Under the pieces are notes generated by a model. That model searched no databases. It worked only from the letters and a program-made list of their open reading frames with translations, and was not told the DNA's origin. A DNA stretch of 64,000 nt, from contig NZ_FQXE01000004.1 of NCBI RefSeq assembly GCF_900129885.1, positions 248,001 to 312,000 of the forward strand. The letters run 5' to 3'. This document shows, piece by piece, positions 17,182 to 25,950 of the stretch (positions are counted from its first letter, which is position 1; each line of letters begins with the position of its first letter). A program made the position numbers and the translations under genes. This DNA comes from Pollutimonas bauzanensis (GTDB lineage: Bacteria; Pseudomonadota; Gammaproteobacteria; Burkholderiales; Burkholderiaceae_B).

Positions 17182-18586
17182 GCAGCCCTTGCGCCTGGCC
17201 GTCGTGGGCCATACCAATACCGGCAAGACCTCGCTCTTGCGCACGCTCACGCGCGATCCCGGCTTTGGCGTGGTGCAGGACAGCCCGGGCACCACGCGCC
17301 ATGTGGAGGGCGCGCATTTGCTGGTGGATGGCGCAGTCGTAGTGGAGCTGTACGATACGCCCGGCATGGAGGACGGCATCGCCCTGCTGGACTATTTCGA
17401 CCAGTTGGCGCAGCCGGGCGAACGCATCGACGGCCCCGAGCGGATACGCCGTTTTCTGCAAAGCCCCGAAAGCAAGCGGCGCTTCGAGCAGGAGGCGCGG
17501 GTGCTGAAGAAATTGCTGGACTGCGATGCCGGACTGTATGTGGTGGACGTGCGCGATCCCGTGCTGGGCAAGCACAAGGATGAGCTCGCCATTCTCGCCA
17601 GTTGCGGCCACCCCATCGTGCCGGTGCTGAACTTCACGCACAGTCCCGAACAGCGCCTGGCGGCATGGCGTGCGGCGCTCGCGCGCCTCGGCTTGCACGC
17701 CATCGTCGAATTCGACACGATCGCGCCGGCTCTGGATGGCGAAGCGCAGCTGTACGACAAGCTGGCCTTGCTGATGGACCGGCATGCCGGGCTGCTGCAG
17801 GTGCTCAAGCACGACGTCGCGCAACAGCGCGACATCCGCCGCCTCGACGCCATGCGCCTGATCGCCGAACTGCTGGTCGACGTGGCGGCCTGGCACCTGG
17901 CCAGCGAGCCCGGCGCGCCGGCGCTGGAAAGCGCCACGCAGACGCTGCGCAAGAAGGTGCGCGCTCGCGAGAATCTCTGCGTGCGCGCCCTGCTAAAACG
18001 CTATAACTTCGACAGCCGCGACTTTCCGGCCCATGCCTCGGCGCTGGAGGGCGAACGCTGGGGCATGGATCTGTTTCATCCGCAGGCCCTGAAAGACGTG
18101 GGCATCCATGTGACCAAAGGCGCGGCGGCGGGCGCCATGGCCGGGGCCACGCTCGATGTATTCATGGCAGGCATCAGCCTGGGGGCGGCGACCTTGCTGG
18201 GCGCGGCCGCCGGCGGGCTGTGGCAAGGCGCCGACAAGCTGGGAAAACGGCTGCTGGGCCGCCTGAAAGGGTACCAAGAGCTGAGCGTGGACGATGCGGT
18301 ATTGCGCCTGCTCGCCATACGCCAGCTGGCTTTGCTGCGGGCCCTGGAACAGCGCGGCCATGCGGCGCTGGGCCCGATACAGCTGGAGCCCGGGCCCGCC
18401 GGGGCCGACGCCGCGGCGGGCCATGCCCCTATCGAAGCCTGGCGCAGCCAAAAACTTCCCGAGGAACTGCTGGAGGCGCGCAGCCAGCCGCAATGGTCCA
18501 GCCTCGACGCCAATCACGCCCCCGCGGCCAGGCGCGAACAGGTCATACGCGCGCTTTCGGACAAGCTTGCCCGGGCAGCGGGCTGA
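17168..18586 (+). CDS. GTPase with C-terminal DUF3482 domain
   Basis: A 472-residue GTP-binding protein. The start ATG at 17168 overlaps the upstream gene by 14 bases. The G1 loop is GHTNTGKT (residues 14-21) and G3 is DTPG (63-66). At the expected G4 site the sequence is NFTH (155-158) instead of NKxD, so base specificity may be altered. The DUF3482 part follows, with a Gly/Ala-rich hydrophobic stretch near 318-355 that resembles a membrane-inserting glycine zipper. The role is unknown, but it is tied to the DUF2868 membrane protein by overlap. Confidence 0.88.
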   Translation: MSSHEQPLRLAVVGHTNTGKTSLLRTLTRDPGFGVVQDSPGTTRHVEGAHLLVDGAVVVELYDTPGMEDGIALLDYFDQLAQPGERIDGPERIRRFLQSPESKRRFEQEARVLKKLLDCDAGLYVVDVRDPVLGKHKDELAILASCGHPIVPVLNFTHSPEQRLAAWRAALARLGLHAIVEFDTIAPALDGEAQLYDKLALLMDRHAGLLQVLKHDVAQQRDIRRLDAMRLIAELLVDVAAWHLASEPGAPALESATQTLRKKVRARENLCVRALLKRYNFDSRDFPAHASALEGERWGMDLFHPQALKDVGIHVTKGAAAGAMAGATLDVFMAGISLGAATLLGAAAGGLWQGADKLGKRLLGRLKGYQELSVDDAVLRLLAIRQLALLRALEQRGHAALGPIQLEPGPAGADAAAGHAPIEAWRSQKLPEELLEARSQPQWSSLDANHAPAARREQVIRALSDKLARAAG

Positions 18587-18611
18587 ACGGCCGCCGCAAG
18601 CCCGGCCTCGC

Positions 18612-19118
18612 CTACAAGAACACCGGTTCGTCGGCCAGGTCGTTGGTGTGGGCCTGGCCTGGCGGCAAGGGCGGGCAGCGCGTGCGCAATATGGCCTCGA
18701 TGCCATCGATGGCCGCGAGTATGCCCGCGGCGTAATCGTGTTGCTGCAGCCTGGCCTGCAGTTGCCCGCAGACCTGCGCCCATAGTTCGTCAGGCGCGGC
18801 GACGGCGCGATCGGCGATGATTTCGATGCGATGCCTGTCCAGCGCCAGGTACAGCAGCACGCCGGTATTCAAAGGCGTATCCCAGACCCGCAGGCGCCCG
18901 AACACCTCGAGGGCGCGGTAGCGGCTGTTGCGTTCGTGGGACGGGCTTACGGCTTCTATGGCGACCATCAGCTCGCCCGTATGATCCAGCTCGCTCTTTT
19001 TGATGCGATCGGCGATATGCGCCAGTACCTCGGGGGTAAAGTGCCTGCGGCGCAGCCATTGCCCTTCCAGGCTGGCCCAGCCGGTCAATTCTTTCCATTT
19101 GCCGCCATCTTGACGCAC
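18612..19118 (-). CDS. TPM-domain protein, soluble form
   Basis: A 168-residue protein with a TPM (TLP18.3/Psb32/MOLO-1) domain and no signal peptide. The segment LTPEVLAHIADRIKKSE-like (here FTPEVLAHIADRIKKSE), then ELMVAIEAVSP and the LNTGVLLYLALDRHRIEI strand, match TPM proteins; IIADRAV follows. It is the third gene of the leftward set LemA, TPM-YgcG, TPM, 51 bases after the YgcG-type gene. Some TPM proteins have phosphatase-like folds, but activity is unproven here. Confidence 0.82.
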   Translation of the reverse strand: MRQDGGKWKELTGWASLEGQWLRRRHFTPEVLAHIADRIKKSELDHTGELMVAIEAVSPSHERNSRYRALEVFGRLRVWDTPLNTGVLLYLALDRHRIEIIADRAVAAPDELWAQVCGQLQARLQQHDYAAGILAAIDGIEAILRTRCPPLPPGQAHTNDLADEPVFL

Positions 19119-19169
19119 GTCTGCTCCTTGAGCGTATGCAAAACTATCGTTGCGGCGCGACCGGGCCTC

Positions 19170-20078
19170 CTACCAGCTGCCCGAGGCGCCGCCGCCGCCA
19201 CTGCCACCGCCGCCCCCGCCGAAACCGCCGCCCCCGAAGCCGCCACCGCCGCCGAAACCTCCACCGAAGCCGCCGCCCAAACCACCGCCCAGTCCGCCGA
19301 TGACACCGCCGCGGCGCGATGCGCGGGCCGCGCTGCGGGCGCCGCCAGCGCCAAACTTGCGCCCTATGCTGCTCAGCAGGAAGGCCGCCAGCGCAGCCAG
19401 AATACCGAAGCCGATACTGCCGGACATGAAGAAAACGAAGATGCCCGCGGCAAAGGCGGCGAATGCCGCCGGCATGAAGAATGTCATGACCGCCAGAGGC
19501 AAAAGCATGATGCCCGGCGCATCGCCATCGGTATTGGCCTGGCCGCCGGCAGCAGGCGGCGGCAGCGGTTCGCCGTCGACCAGCTTGGCCAGGCTTTCCA
19601 CGCCGGCCGCGATGCCTCCGGCATAATCGCCTTGCTTGAACCTGGGCGTGACCTGTTCGCGGATGATCCGGCCGGCCAGCAAGTCGGGCACGGCGCCCTC
19701 CAGGCCATAGCCGACTTCGATGCGCAAATGGCGGTCGTCCTTGGCCACCACGAACAAAATGCCGTCGTCGACCTTTTTACGGCCCAGGCGCCACTGATCG
19801 AAAGCCCGCCTTGCGTAGCTTTCTATGGTGTCCTCGCCCGTCGTGGCTACGACCAGCACGGCGATTTGCGCGCCCTTGCGCTTTTCCAGGTCGGCCAGCA
19901 CCTGGCTCAAGTGGCTTTGCGTATTCGAATCCAGGGTGCCGGTCGTGTCGGTGACCCGGCTCTTGAGCTCGGGCACGGGCGCCTGGGCCGCGCCCGCGAT
20001 CGACGCCGCCGCCAGCGAGAGCAGGAAGGCAAGGCCCAGGTTTCGGAAAAACCCGGCCATGGCGCTATTCATATTCAT
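19170..20078 (-). CDS. TPM-domain membrane protein with Gly-rich tail (YgcG type)
   Basis: A 302-residue exported protein. Residues 1-31 form a signal peptide ending AGAAQA. A TPM domain covers about 35-165 (VTDTTGTLDSNTQSHLSQVL, DDGILFVVAKDDRHLRIEVG, GYGLEGAVPDLLAGRII). Two hydrophobic helices near 198-245 follow, then a tail of repeated GGGFGGG units ending GGGGASGSW. Its first 4 bases overlap the lemA stop (ATGA), so translation is coupled. LemA and YgcG-type genes occur together in many bacteria; their joint function at the envelope is unresolved. Confidence 0.9.
   Translation of the reverse strand: MNMNSAMAGFFRNLGLAFLLSLAAASIAGAAQAPVPELKSRVTDTTGTLDSNTQSHLSQVLADLEKRKGAQIAVLVVATTGEDTIESYARRAFDQWRLGRKKVDDGILFVVAKDDRHLRIEVGYGLEGAVPDLLAGRIIREQVTPRFKQGDYAGGIAAGVESLAKLVDGEPLPPPAAGGQANTDGDAPGIMLLPLAVMTFFMPAAFAAFAAGIFVFFMSGSIGFGILAALAAFLLSSIGRKFGAGGARSAARASRRGGVIGGLGGGLGGGFGGGFGGGGGFGGGGFGGGGGGSGGGGASGSW
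19180..19300. repeat. GC-rich trinucleotide-like repeat inside the TPM/YgcG gene
   Basis: About 120 bases of imperfect CCGCC/ACCGCC units encode the Gly-rich C-terminal tail of the TPM membrane protein. The repeat is coding low complexity, not an array of spaced repeats, and may be prone to length variation. Confidence 0.8.
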
Positions 20079-20689
20079 CCTTTGCCGGGCTCGGGCAGGG
20101 TAAATTTGACTTCGGGATCCTTGGTGATCTGATCCTGCTTGGACACGCCATAGTTTTCAATGGTGTGATAGCCGAAGATCTTGGCGGTGATGAGCGTCGG
20201 AAACTGGCGCACGATCAGGTTGTAGTCCTGCACGGCCTGGACATACCGCCCGCGCTCCGTGGCGATGCGGTTCTCGGTGCCCTCCAGCTGCGTCATCAGG
20301 TCGCGGAACAGGCCGTCGCTTTTGAGCTGCGGGTAATTTTCCGACACGGCAATCAGGCGCGACAGGGCCGACGACAACTGCCCCTGCGCCTCGTTGAAGC
20401 GCGCCATGAGTTCGGGGTTTTCGAGGTCCTTGGCGCTGATCTGGATGCTGCCCACTCTGGAACGAGCCTCGGTTACCTGGGTCAGCACCGCGCGCTCATT
20501 GACCATATAGGCATTCACCGAATTGACCAGCTTGGGAACCAGCTCGGCGCGGCGCTCGTACTGATTCAGCGTTTGCGACCAGGTGGTCTTCACCTGCTCA
20601 TCCAGGCGCTGGATATCGTTGTAGCCGCAACCGGCCAGCAACGCCGACAGGCAAGGCAAGAGTATGAGTAGCAGTATACGTTTCATCAT
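20075..20689 (-). CDS. lemA: LemA family lipoprotein
   Basis: A 204-residue LemA protein. The N-terminal signal ends in a lipobox LLAGC with Cys21, predicting an outer- or inner-membrane lipoprotein. The helical LemA core follows: YNDIQRLDEQVKTTWSQTLN, RRAELVPKLVNSVNAYM, LSRLIAVSENYPQLKSDGLF and IATERGRYVQAVQDYN. It leads the leftward operon with two TPM genes; its stop overlaps the next start by 4 bases. The function of LemA in bacteria is not settled. Confidence 0.93.
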   Translation of the reverse strand: MMKRILLLILLPCLSALLAGCGYNDIQRLDEQVKTTWSQTLNQYERRAELVPKLVNSVNAYMVNERAVLTQVTEARSRVGSIQISAKDLENPELMARFNEAQGQLSSALSRLIAVSENYPQLKSDGLFRDLMTQLEGTENRIATERGRYVQAVQDYNLIVRQFPTLITAKIFGYHTIENYGVSKQDQITKDPEVKFTLPEPGKG

Positions 20690-20960
20690 GGCGGACCCGA
20701 AAAAAGCAATACGCGAATTACAGCAGTTTGCGCAGACCTTGCCAATATGCCTGAAACGAAGCCATTCATGTTGATATAAATCGGCGCTCGCCGATCCAGG
20801 CCATTTACGCTACAATACTGAATTACGTGTTGCACCAGTTCGACACGTGTCTTGCAAGCTATCTTTGCCTTGCCTGAGCTTTTTGCTCTCAACTTCTTTT
20901 ATCGTCTGCCTAGATTGGTATCTCTCGACTCGAGCGATAGGCTGTCGCTGGAGTTATTTC

Positions 20961-22388
20961 TTGAATACCCAAACTACATTTGCCTCCCTAGGGCTGGCGG
21001 AACCCCTTTTGCGTGCCGTTGCAGATACCGGCTATATACATCCCACCCCCATCCAGGCGCAAGCCATTCCCCAAGTGATGATGGGCGGCGACTTGCTGGC
21101 CGCCGCGCAAACCGGCACCGGCAAGACCGCGGGCTTTACCCTGCCGATACTGCACCGCCTGATGCAGACCCCCGCGCAGGGCCGCAAGCCCGGCCAGCCG
21201 CGGGTATTGATTCTGACCCCCACCCGCGAACTGACGGCCCAGGTCGAAGAGTCCGTGCGGACCTATAGCCAGCACACGGCCATACGTTCGATGGTGATGT
21301 TCGGCGGCGTCAATATCAACCCGCAAATCAACGCCCTGCGCAAGCCGCTGGATATCCTGGTGGCCACCCCCGGCCGCCTGCTCGATCATGCCCAGCAAAA
21401 GACGGTGGACTTGTCCGCCGTGGAAATCCTGGTGCTGGACGAAGCCGACCGCATGCTGGACATGGGTTTCATCCGCGACATCCGCCGCATCATCGCGCTG
21501 CTGCCCCGGACCCGCCAGAACCTGCTGTTTTCCGCTACGTTCTCCGACGAAATCCGCGAACTGTCCAAGGGCGTGTTGAACAACCCGATCGAAATCTCGG
21601 TAGCCCGCCGCAATACGGCTTCCGAGCTGGTCACCCAGCGCATGGTAATGACCGAACAGTCGCACAAACGCGACCTGCTCAGCTTCATCATCCGTGAAAG
21701 CGGCTGGCACCAGGTGCTCGTATTCACCCGCACCAAGCACGGCGCCAATCGCCTGGCCGAAAAGCTCGTGAAAGATGGCCTGGCGGCCGCCGCCATCCAT
21801 GGCAACAAGAGCCAGGCCGCGCGCACCCGCGCCCTGGCCGGCTTCAAGGATGGCAAGGTCGCCGTGCTGGTCGCCACCGACATCGCCGCGCGCGGGATCG
21901 ACATCGACCAGCTGCCGCATGTCGTCAACTTCGAACTGCCCAATGTCCCGGAGGATTACGTCCACCGCATCGGCCGCACCGGCCGCGCGGGCAGCGAAGG
22001 CTCGGCCCTGTCGCTGGTCGACAAGACCGAAATCAAGCTGTTGAACGCCATCGAGAAGGTCATCAAGCGCCCGATCGAGCGCACGACGATCGAAGGCTGG
22101 TCGCCAGACATGGTCAAGGCCGAGCCGGCGCACGTGCGCGCCGATGACGACCGCCCCCCGCGCCGCTCGAACGCGCCGCGCAAAAGCGGCGGCGCCAGCG
22201 CCGGCGCAAGGCCAGGCGCGCGCTCCGGGGATGCGCGCCGTCCGGCGGGAGGCGCCCGCCCCGAGGGCGGCGCTGCGCGCCCGGCTGGCGCAGGCCGTCC
22301 GGCAGGCGCCGCGGCAGGGCAGGCGCGCCGCAGCAGCGGCCCCGCCCGCAACACGAGCGGCCAGCGCCCCGCCCTGCTGGGAAAATAA
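20961..22388 (+). CDS. rhlE: DEAD-box ATP-dependent RNA helicase RhlE
   Basis: RNA helicase of the RhlE group (475 residues). I chose the TTG at 20961 because GGAG (20950-20953) precedes it and the product then begins with the family's usual [14 protein letters not shown]; an in-frame ATG at 20847 would add 38 residues that look non-conserved. Motifs seen are Q-motif [10 protein letters not shown], motif I AQTGTGKT, Ia [43 protein letters not shown] and [12 protein letters not shown]. The C-terminal tail of about 80 residues is rich in Arg, Gly and Ala, typical of RNA-binding tails. A 5' leader of about 140 bases and pyrimidine-rich runs precede it. Confidence 0.93.
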   Translation: MNTQTTFASLGLAEPLLRAVADTGYIHPTPIQAQAIPQVMMGGDLLAAAQTGTGKTAGFTLPILHRLMQTPAQGRKPGQPRVLILTPTRELTAQVEESVRTYSQHTAIRSMVMFGGVNINPQINALRKPLDILVATPGRLLDHAQQKTVDLSAVEILVLDEADRMLDMGFIRDIRRIIALLPRTRQNLLFSATFSDEIRELSKGVLNNPIEISVARRNTASELVTQRMVMTEQSHKRDLLSFIIRESGWHQVLVFTRTKHGANRLAEKLVKDGLAAAAIHGNKSQAARTRALAGFKDGKVAVLVATDIAARGIDIDQLPHVVNFELPNVPEDYVHRIGRTGRAGSEGSALSLVDKTEIKLLNAIEKVIKRPIERTTIEGWSPDMVKAEPAHVRADDDRPPRRSNAPRKSGGASAGARPGARSGDARRPAGGARPEGGAARPAGAGRPAGAAAGQARRSSGPARNTSGQRPALLGK

Positions 22389-22428
22389 GGCGTATTATTT
22401 CGCAGTTGTCCACCACGGCTGACTCCTC

Positions 22429-23058
22429 ATGTCTTTTTCCACCTGGCTTGCCTTCTTTGCCGCGTCCTGGGCGATTTCTTTTTCGCCCGGGCCGGGCGCC
22501 ATCTCGGCCATGGCCTCGGGCCTGAAATACGGCTTCAGGCGCGGCTACTGGACGACGGTAGGCCTGATCATGGGGATCCTGATCCAGTTCGTGGTCGTGG
22601 CCGTGGGGCTGGGCGCCCTGCTGGCGGCTTCCGAGCTGGCTTTCGGGGCCGTCAAATGGCTGGGCGTCGGCTACCTGATCTACCTGGGCTGGAAGCAGTT
22701 TCACACCGACGCCGCGCCGGTGACCGTGGAAGCCGGCGCGCCCGCGCCCTTCAAGATACGCGAGCTGATTCTGCGCGGCTGCCTGATCAACGTCACCAAT
22801 CCCAAAGGCACGGTCTTCCTGCTGGCCGTGGTTCCCCAGTTCCTCGATTTATCGCGGCCGCTTGCGCTGCAGTATGTTGTAATAGCCGCCACCCTGTGCT
22901 TTACCGACCTGGTGGCCATGGGGTGTTACACCACGCTGGCTTCCCGCATGTTGAAACTATTGCGCAGCCCACGCCGCATCCGCTGGCTTAACCGTACTTT
23001 TGGCGCGCTGTTCATACTGGCCGGCACCGTTCTGGCCTCTTTCAGCCACCATAAATAA
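22429..23058 (+). CDS. LysE/RhtB family amino-acid exporter
   Basis: Inner-membrane exporter (209 residues) of the LysE superfamily with about six helices. The N-terminal signature FSPGPGAISAMASGLKYGFR is diagnostic, and the second conserved region NVTNPKGTVFLLAVVPQF is present. It lies 40 bases after rhlE and 64 bases before prfC on the same strand. The exported amino acid cannot be inferred. Confidence 0.9.
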   Translation: MSFSTWLAFFAASWAISFSPGPGAISAMASGLKYGFRRGYWTTVGLIMGILIQFVVVAVGLGALLAASELAFGAVKWLGVGYLIYLGWKQFHTDAAPVTVEAGAPAPFKIRELILRGCLINVTNPKGTVFLLAVVPQFLDLSRPLALQYVVIAATLCFTDLVAMGCYTTLASRMLKLLRSPRRIRWLNRTFGALFILAGTVLASFSHHK

Positions 23059-23062
23059 CCTT

Positions 23063-23108
23063 GTGTGCCGCAAAGGGCGGCCGCCTGGCGGCCCCGGCGG
23101 CAACACAC
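23063..23108 (+). other. Long imperfect hairpin between LysE-type gene and prfC
   Basis: GTGTGCCGC at 23063-23071 can pair with GCGGCAACACAC at 23097-23108 with one bulge, enclosing an inner GGCCGCC / GGCGGCC stem. No T run follows, so it is not a standard terminator. It could be a transcript-stabilising or weak attenuating structure. Confidence 0.4.
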
Positions 23109-23122
23109 GCTAAAATCAGACT

Positions 23123-24730
23123 ATGAGCATTACCCAAGAAGTCGCGCGGCGACGCACATTTGCCATCATCTCGCACCCTGACGCAGGAAAAACCACACTT
23201 ACCGAAAAGCTTCTGCTGTTCGCAGGCGCGATCCAGATCGCCGGCAGCGTCAAGGCCCGCAAAGCCAGCCGCCATGCATCCTCGGACTGGATGGAAATCG
23301 AAAAGCAGCGCGGCATCTCGGTGGCCTCTTCCGTCATGCAGATGGAATACCGCGACTGCGTCATCAACCTGCTCGATACGCCGGGCCACCAGGACTTCTC
23401 CGAGGACACCTACCGGGTGCTGACCGCCGTCGACGCCGCCCTCATGGTGATCGACGCCGCCAATGGCGTGGAACCGCAGACCATACGCCTGCTGCAGGTG
23501 TGCCGGGCCCGCAACACGCCCATCATCACCTTCATCAACAAGCTGGACCGCGAAGTCCAGGAGCCCCTGAACCTGCTGGCCGAAATCGAATCGCACCTGG
23601 GCATGGACGCCGTGCCCTTTTCGTGGCCGGTAGGCATGGGCCGCTCGTTCGGCGGCGTGTTCGACATACGCCGCGACCGCATGCGCATTTTCCGCGCGGG
23701 CCAGGAACGGCGCGGGAACCAGGATGACCTGATCCAGGGCCTGGGCAATCCCGCCATCGCCGCGCGCTTTGGCGATGCCTTCGTCAAAGCCAACGAAGAA
23801 ATCGAACTCATCAATGCCGCCGCGCCCGCCTTCGACCAGTCGGCCTTCCTGGCGGGCAGGCAGACGCCCGTGTTCTTCGGTTCGGCCATCAATAATTTCG
23901 GCGTGCAGGAAGTCCTGGATGCGCTGGTCGACCTCGCGCCCAAGCCTGGCTCGCGCACGGCCTTGCAGCGCGAAGTGCAGCCCGACGAACCCAAATTCAG
24001 CGGCGTGGTGTTCAAAGTGCAGGCCAATATGGACCCGGCCCACCGCGACCGCGTCGCCTTCGTGCGAGTGAGCTCGGGGCGCTTCGACCGCGGCATGCGG
24101 CTCAAGGTCTCGCGCACCGGCAAGGAAATGCGCCCCAACAACGTCGTGTCCTTCCTGTCGCAGCGCCGCGAACTGCTGGACCAGGCCTACGCCGGGGATG
24201 TCATCGGCATACCCAACCACGGTGTGCTCCAGCTGGGCGATGTGCTGACCGAAGGCGAGAACCTGCAGTTCACCGGGCTGCCGTTTTTTGCGCCCGAGCT
24301 CTTCCAGGCGGTCGAAGTCAAGGACCCGCTGCGCATCAAGCAATTGCGCATCGGCCTGACCCAGCTCGGAGAAGAAGGGGCCATCCAGGTCTTTCGCCCT
24401 GAAGCGGCCGGCGGCGCGCTGCTGCTGGGCGCGGTCGGCCAGCTGCAATTCGAAGTCGTGGCCCATCGGCTGAAACATGAATACGGCGTGGAGGCCCGCC
24501 TGATGCCATCGCGTTACAACATGGCACGTTGGATTACAGCCGCGGACCCCAAGGTTTTGCGAAAATTCATGGACGCCAACGCCGCCAACATCGCCTATGA
24601 TGTGGTCGATGCCGTGGCGTTTCTGGCAAGTTCGCCAGCACAATTGCGTGTGGCGCAAGAACTGTATCCCGGTGTGGAGTTCCATGCCATGCGCGAGCAC
24701 GGCGGCCAGGTTTTTGGGCAAAATGCATAA
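23123..24730 (+). CDS. prfC: Peptide chain release factor 3
   Basis: Translational GTPase RF3 (535 residues) that recycles RF1/RF2 from the ribosome after termination. The G1 loop SHPDAGKTTLTEKLL, the switch region ASRHASSDWMEIEKQRGISV, G3 DTPGHQDFSEDTYR and G4 NKLDRE are all intact and diagnostic of RF3 rather than EF-G. Length matches the family. The start ATG at 23123 begins MSITQEVARRRTFAIISHPD. Confidence 0.97.
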   Translation: MSITQEVARRRTFAIISHPDAGKTTLTEKLLLFAGAIQIAGSVKARKASRHASSDWMEIEKQRGISVASSVMQMEYRDCVINLLDTPGHQDFSEDTYRVLTAVDAALMVIDAANGVEPQTIRLLQVCRARNTPIITFINKLDREVQEPLNLLAEIESHLGMDAVPFSWPVGMGRSFGGVFDIRRDRMRIFRAGQERRGNQDDLIQGLGNPAIAARFGDAFVKANEEIELINAAAPAFDQSAFLAGRQTPVFFGSAINNFGVQEVLDALVDLAPKPGSRTALQREVQPDEPKFSGVVFKVQANMDPAHRDRVAFVRVSSGRFDRGMRLKVSRTGKEMRPNNVVSFLSQRRELLDQAYAGDVIGIPNHGVLQLGDVLTEGENLQFTGLPFFAPELFQAVEVKDPLRIKQLRIGLTQLGEEGAIQVFRPEAAGGALLLGAVGQLQFEVVAHRLKHEYGVEARLMPSRYNMARWITAADPKVLRKFMDANAANIAYDVVDAVAFLASSPAQLRVAQELYPGVEFHAMREHGGQVFGQNA

Positions 24731-24808
24731 GCGGCGGATCAGCCGCGTGCTTTTTCCCCAAGGGTCCAGCTTATATACTGGGCTCTCTTTCCCAGACAGA
24801 GGGTAATA

Positions 24809-25459
24809 ATGTCCTGGCGTTTCATCTTAGCAATTTTGGTAGTGGCCGCGGGCGCTTCAGCCTGGGGCGGCCTGCGGTTGGGCGATTGGCTCGTGGCGCA
24901 CGGGCCGGCCACGCCGGCCATCATAGATCCTCCGGAACTCTCGGCCGTGCCGGTGCTCGATGCCAACGGCCTGCCTTATGTCGCTCAGCCGCCGCAGCCG
25001 CTGGTCAACGGCCAGCAGGGGGTGCCCGAGCCACCCAAGCAGATCGCATGGGAAATACCCGAGAAATCGCTGGACGAAACCAAGTCCACTTCGACGATCG
25101 ATCTGGCGACCACCACCATCACCATGGACGAGGCGGTGCAAATCGCCGCGTCGGGCGGCGGCCAGGCATTTCACGGGATTGCCGATGTCGGCGACCTGGG
25201 CCTGGGCGCCGGCGGGTTCACTGGGGATCAGCCGCTACAGCCGGTCGAGGTCGCCCCGCCGCCACCGCCGCCGCCAGTATCCGGCGAGCCCGCCATGAGC
25301 AACCAGGCCTGGCAAGCCAGCTTGCGCCAGGATTTGCAGGCCTGCAGCGCCCAAGGCTTCTTTGACCGGCCCAGCTGCGCCTGGGCGGCGCGCAATAAAT
25401 ACTGCGAACCGAACAATGCCTGGGGCCGCGTGCGCGACTGCCCGGCCAAGAGCTTCTAG
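24809..25459 (+). CDS. Membrane-anchored protein of unknown function with Cys motif
   Basis: A 216-residue protein I cannot name. Residues 5-25 form a single N-terminal helix (FILAILVVAAGASAWGGL) that could be an uncleaved anchor. The middle is Pro/Gly-rich, including a run of seven Pro near residue 152, and looks disordered. The C-terminal 45 residues hold four Cys in the pattern LQACSAQGFFDRPSCAWAAR, then NKYCEPNNAW and VRDCP. A similar tail is, as far as I recall, seen in hypothetical proteins of Burkholderiales. It may act in the periplasm, with disulfides holding the tail. Confidence 0.75.
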   Translation: MSWRFILAILVVAAGASAWGGLRLGDWLVAHGPATPAIIDPPELSAVPVLDANGLPYVAQPPQPLVNGQQGVPEPPKQIAWEIPEKSLDETKSTSTIDLATTTITMDEAVQIAASGGGQAFHGIADVGDLGLGAGGFTGDQPLQPVEVAPPPPPPPVSGEPAMSNQAWQASLRQDLQACSAQGFFDRPSCAWAARNKYCEPNNAWGRVRDCPAKSF

Positions 25460-25470
25460 GGCAGCGGCGC

Positions 25471-25950
25471 TCAGTCGCTCAATTCGCCCATCTGGGATTG
25501 CAGGTAGTTCTGCAGTCCCACTTTTTCGAGCAGGTCCATCTGGGTTTCAAGCCAGTCTATGTGCGCTTCGGTGTCATTGAGGATGTCCTGGAACAGGTCG
25601 CGCGATACGTAGTCCCGTACCGTTTCGCAATAGGCCATGGCTTCCTTGACGGTTTCCTGGGCGCCGCTTTCCAGCTTGTGGTCACAGGACAGCAGTTCAG
25701 GCACGTTCTCGCCGATCAGCAGTTTGTGCAGATCCTGCAGGTTAGGCAGCCCGTCCAGCATGAAAATGCGTTCGATCAAGCGGTCGGCGTGCTTCATTTC
25801 GCCGATGGACTCGTCGTATTCATGCTTGCCCAATTTATTCAGACCCCAATGGTTCAGCATACGGGCATGCAGAAAATACTGGTTGATCGCGGTGAGTTCG
25901 TTTTTTAGTTGCGCATTCAGATACTGAATAACGGTTTTGTCGCCTTTCAT
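25471..25950 (-). CDS. bfr: Bacterioferritin
   Basis: Heme-containing iron-storage ferritin subunit (159 residues). The ATG at 25948-25950 has AGGAG upstream; longer in-frame starts lack this. Heme ligand Met52 is in place. Ferroxidase ligands Glu18, Glu51, His54, Glu94 and His130 are present by E. coli Bfr numbering, but position 127, Glu in E. coli, is Thr (NDTEAHID). Convergent to the unknown gene with an 11-base gap. Its usual partner Bfd is encoded 356 bases upstream on the same strand. Confidence 0.95.
   Translation of the reverse strand: MKGDKTVIQYLNAQLKNELTAINQYFLHARMLNHWGLNKLGKHEYDESIGEMKHADRLIERIFMLDGLPNLQDLHKLLIGENVPELLSCDHKLESGAQETVKEAMAYCETVRDYVSRDLFQDILNDTEAHIDWLETQMDLLEKVGLQNYLQSQMGELSD

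Noticed and set aside
19180-19300. A possible short-repeat array (CRISPR-like)
   Set aside because: The repeats have no spacers, are in frame and encode the Gly-rich tail of the TPM membrane protein.
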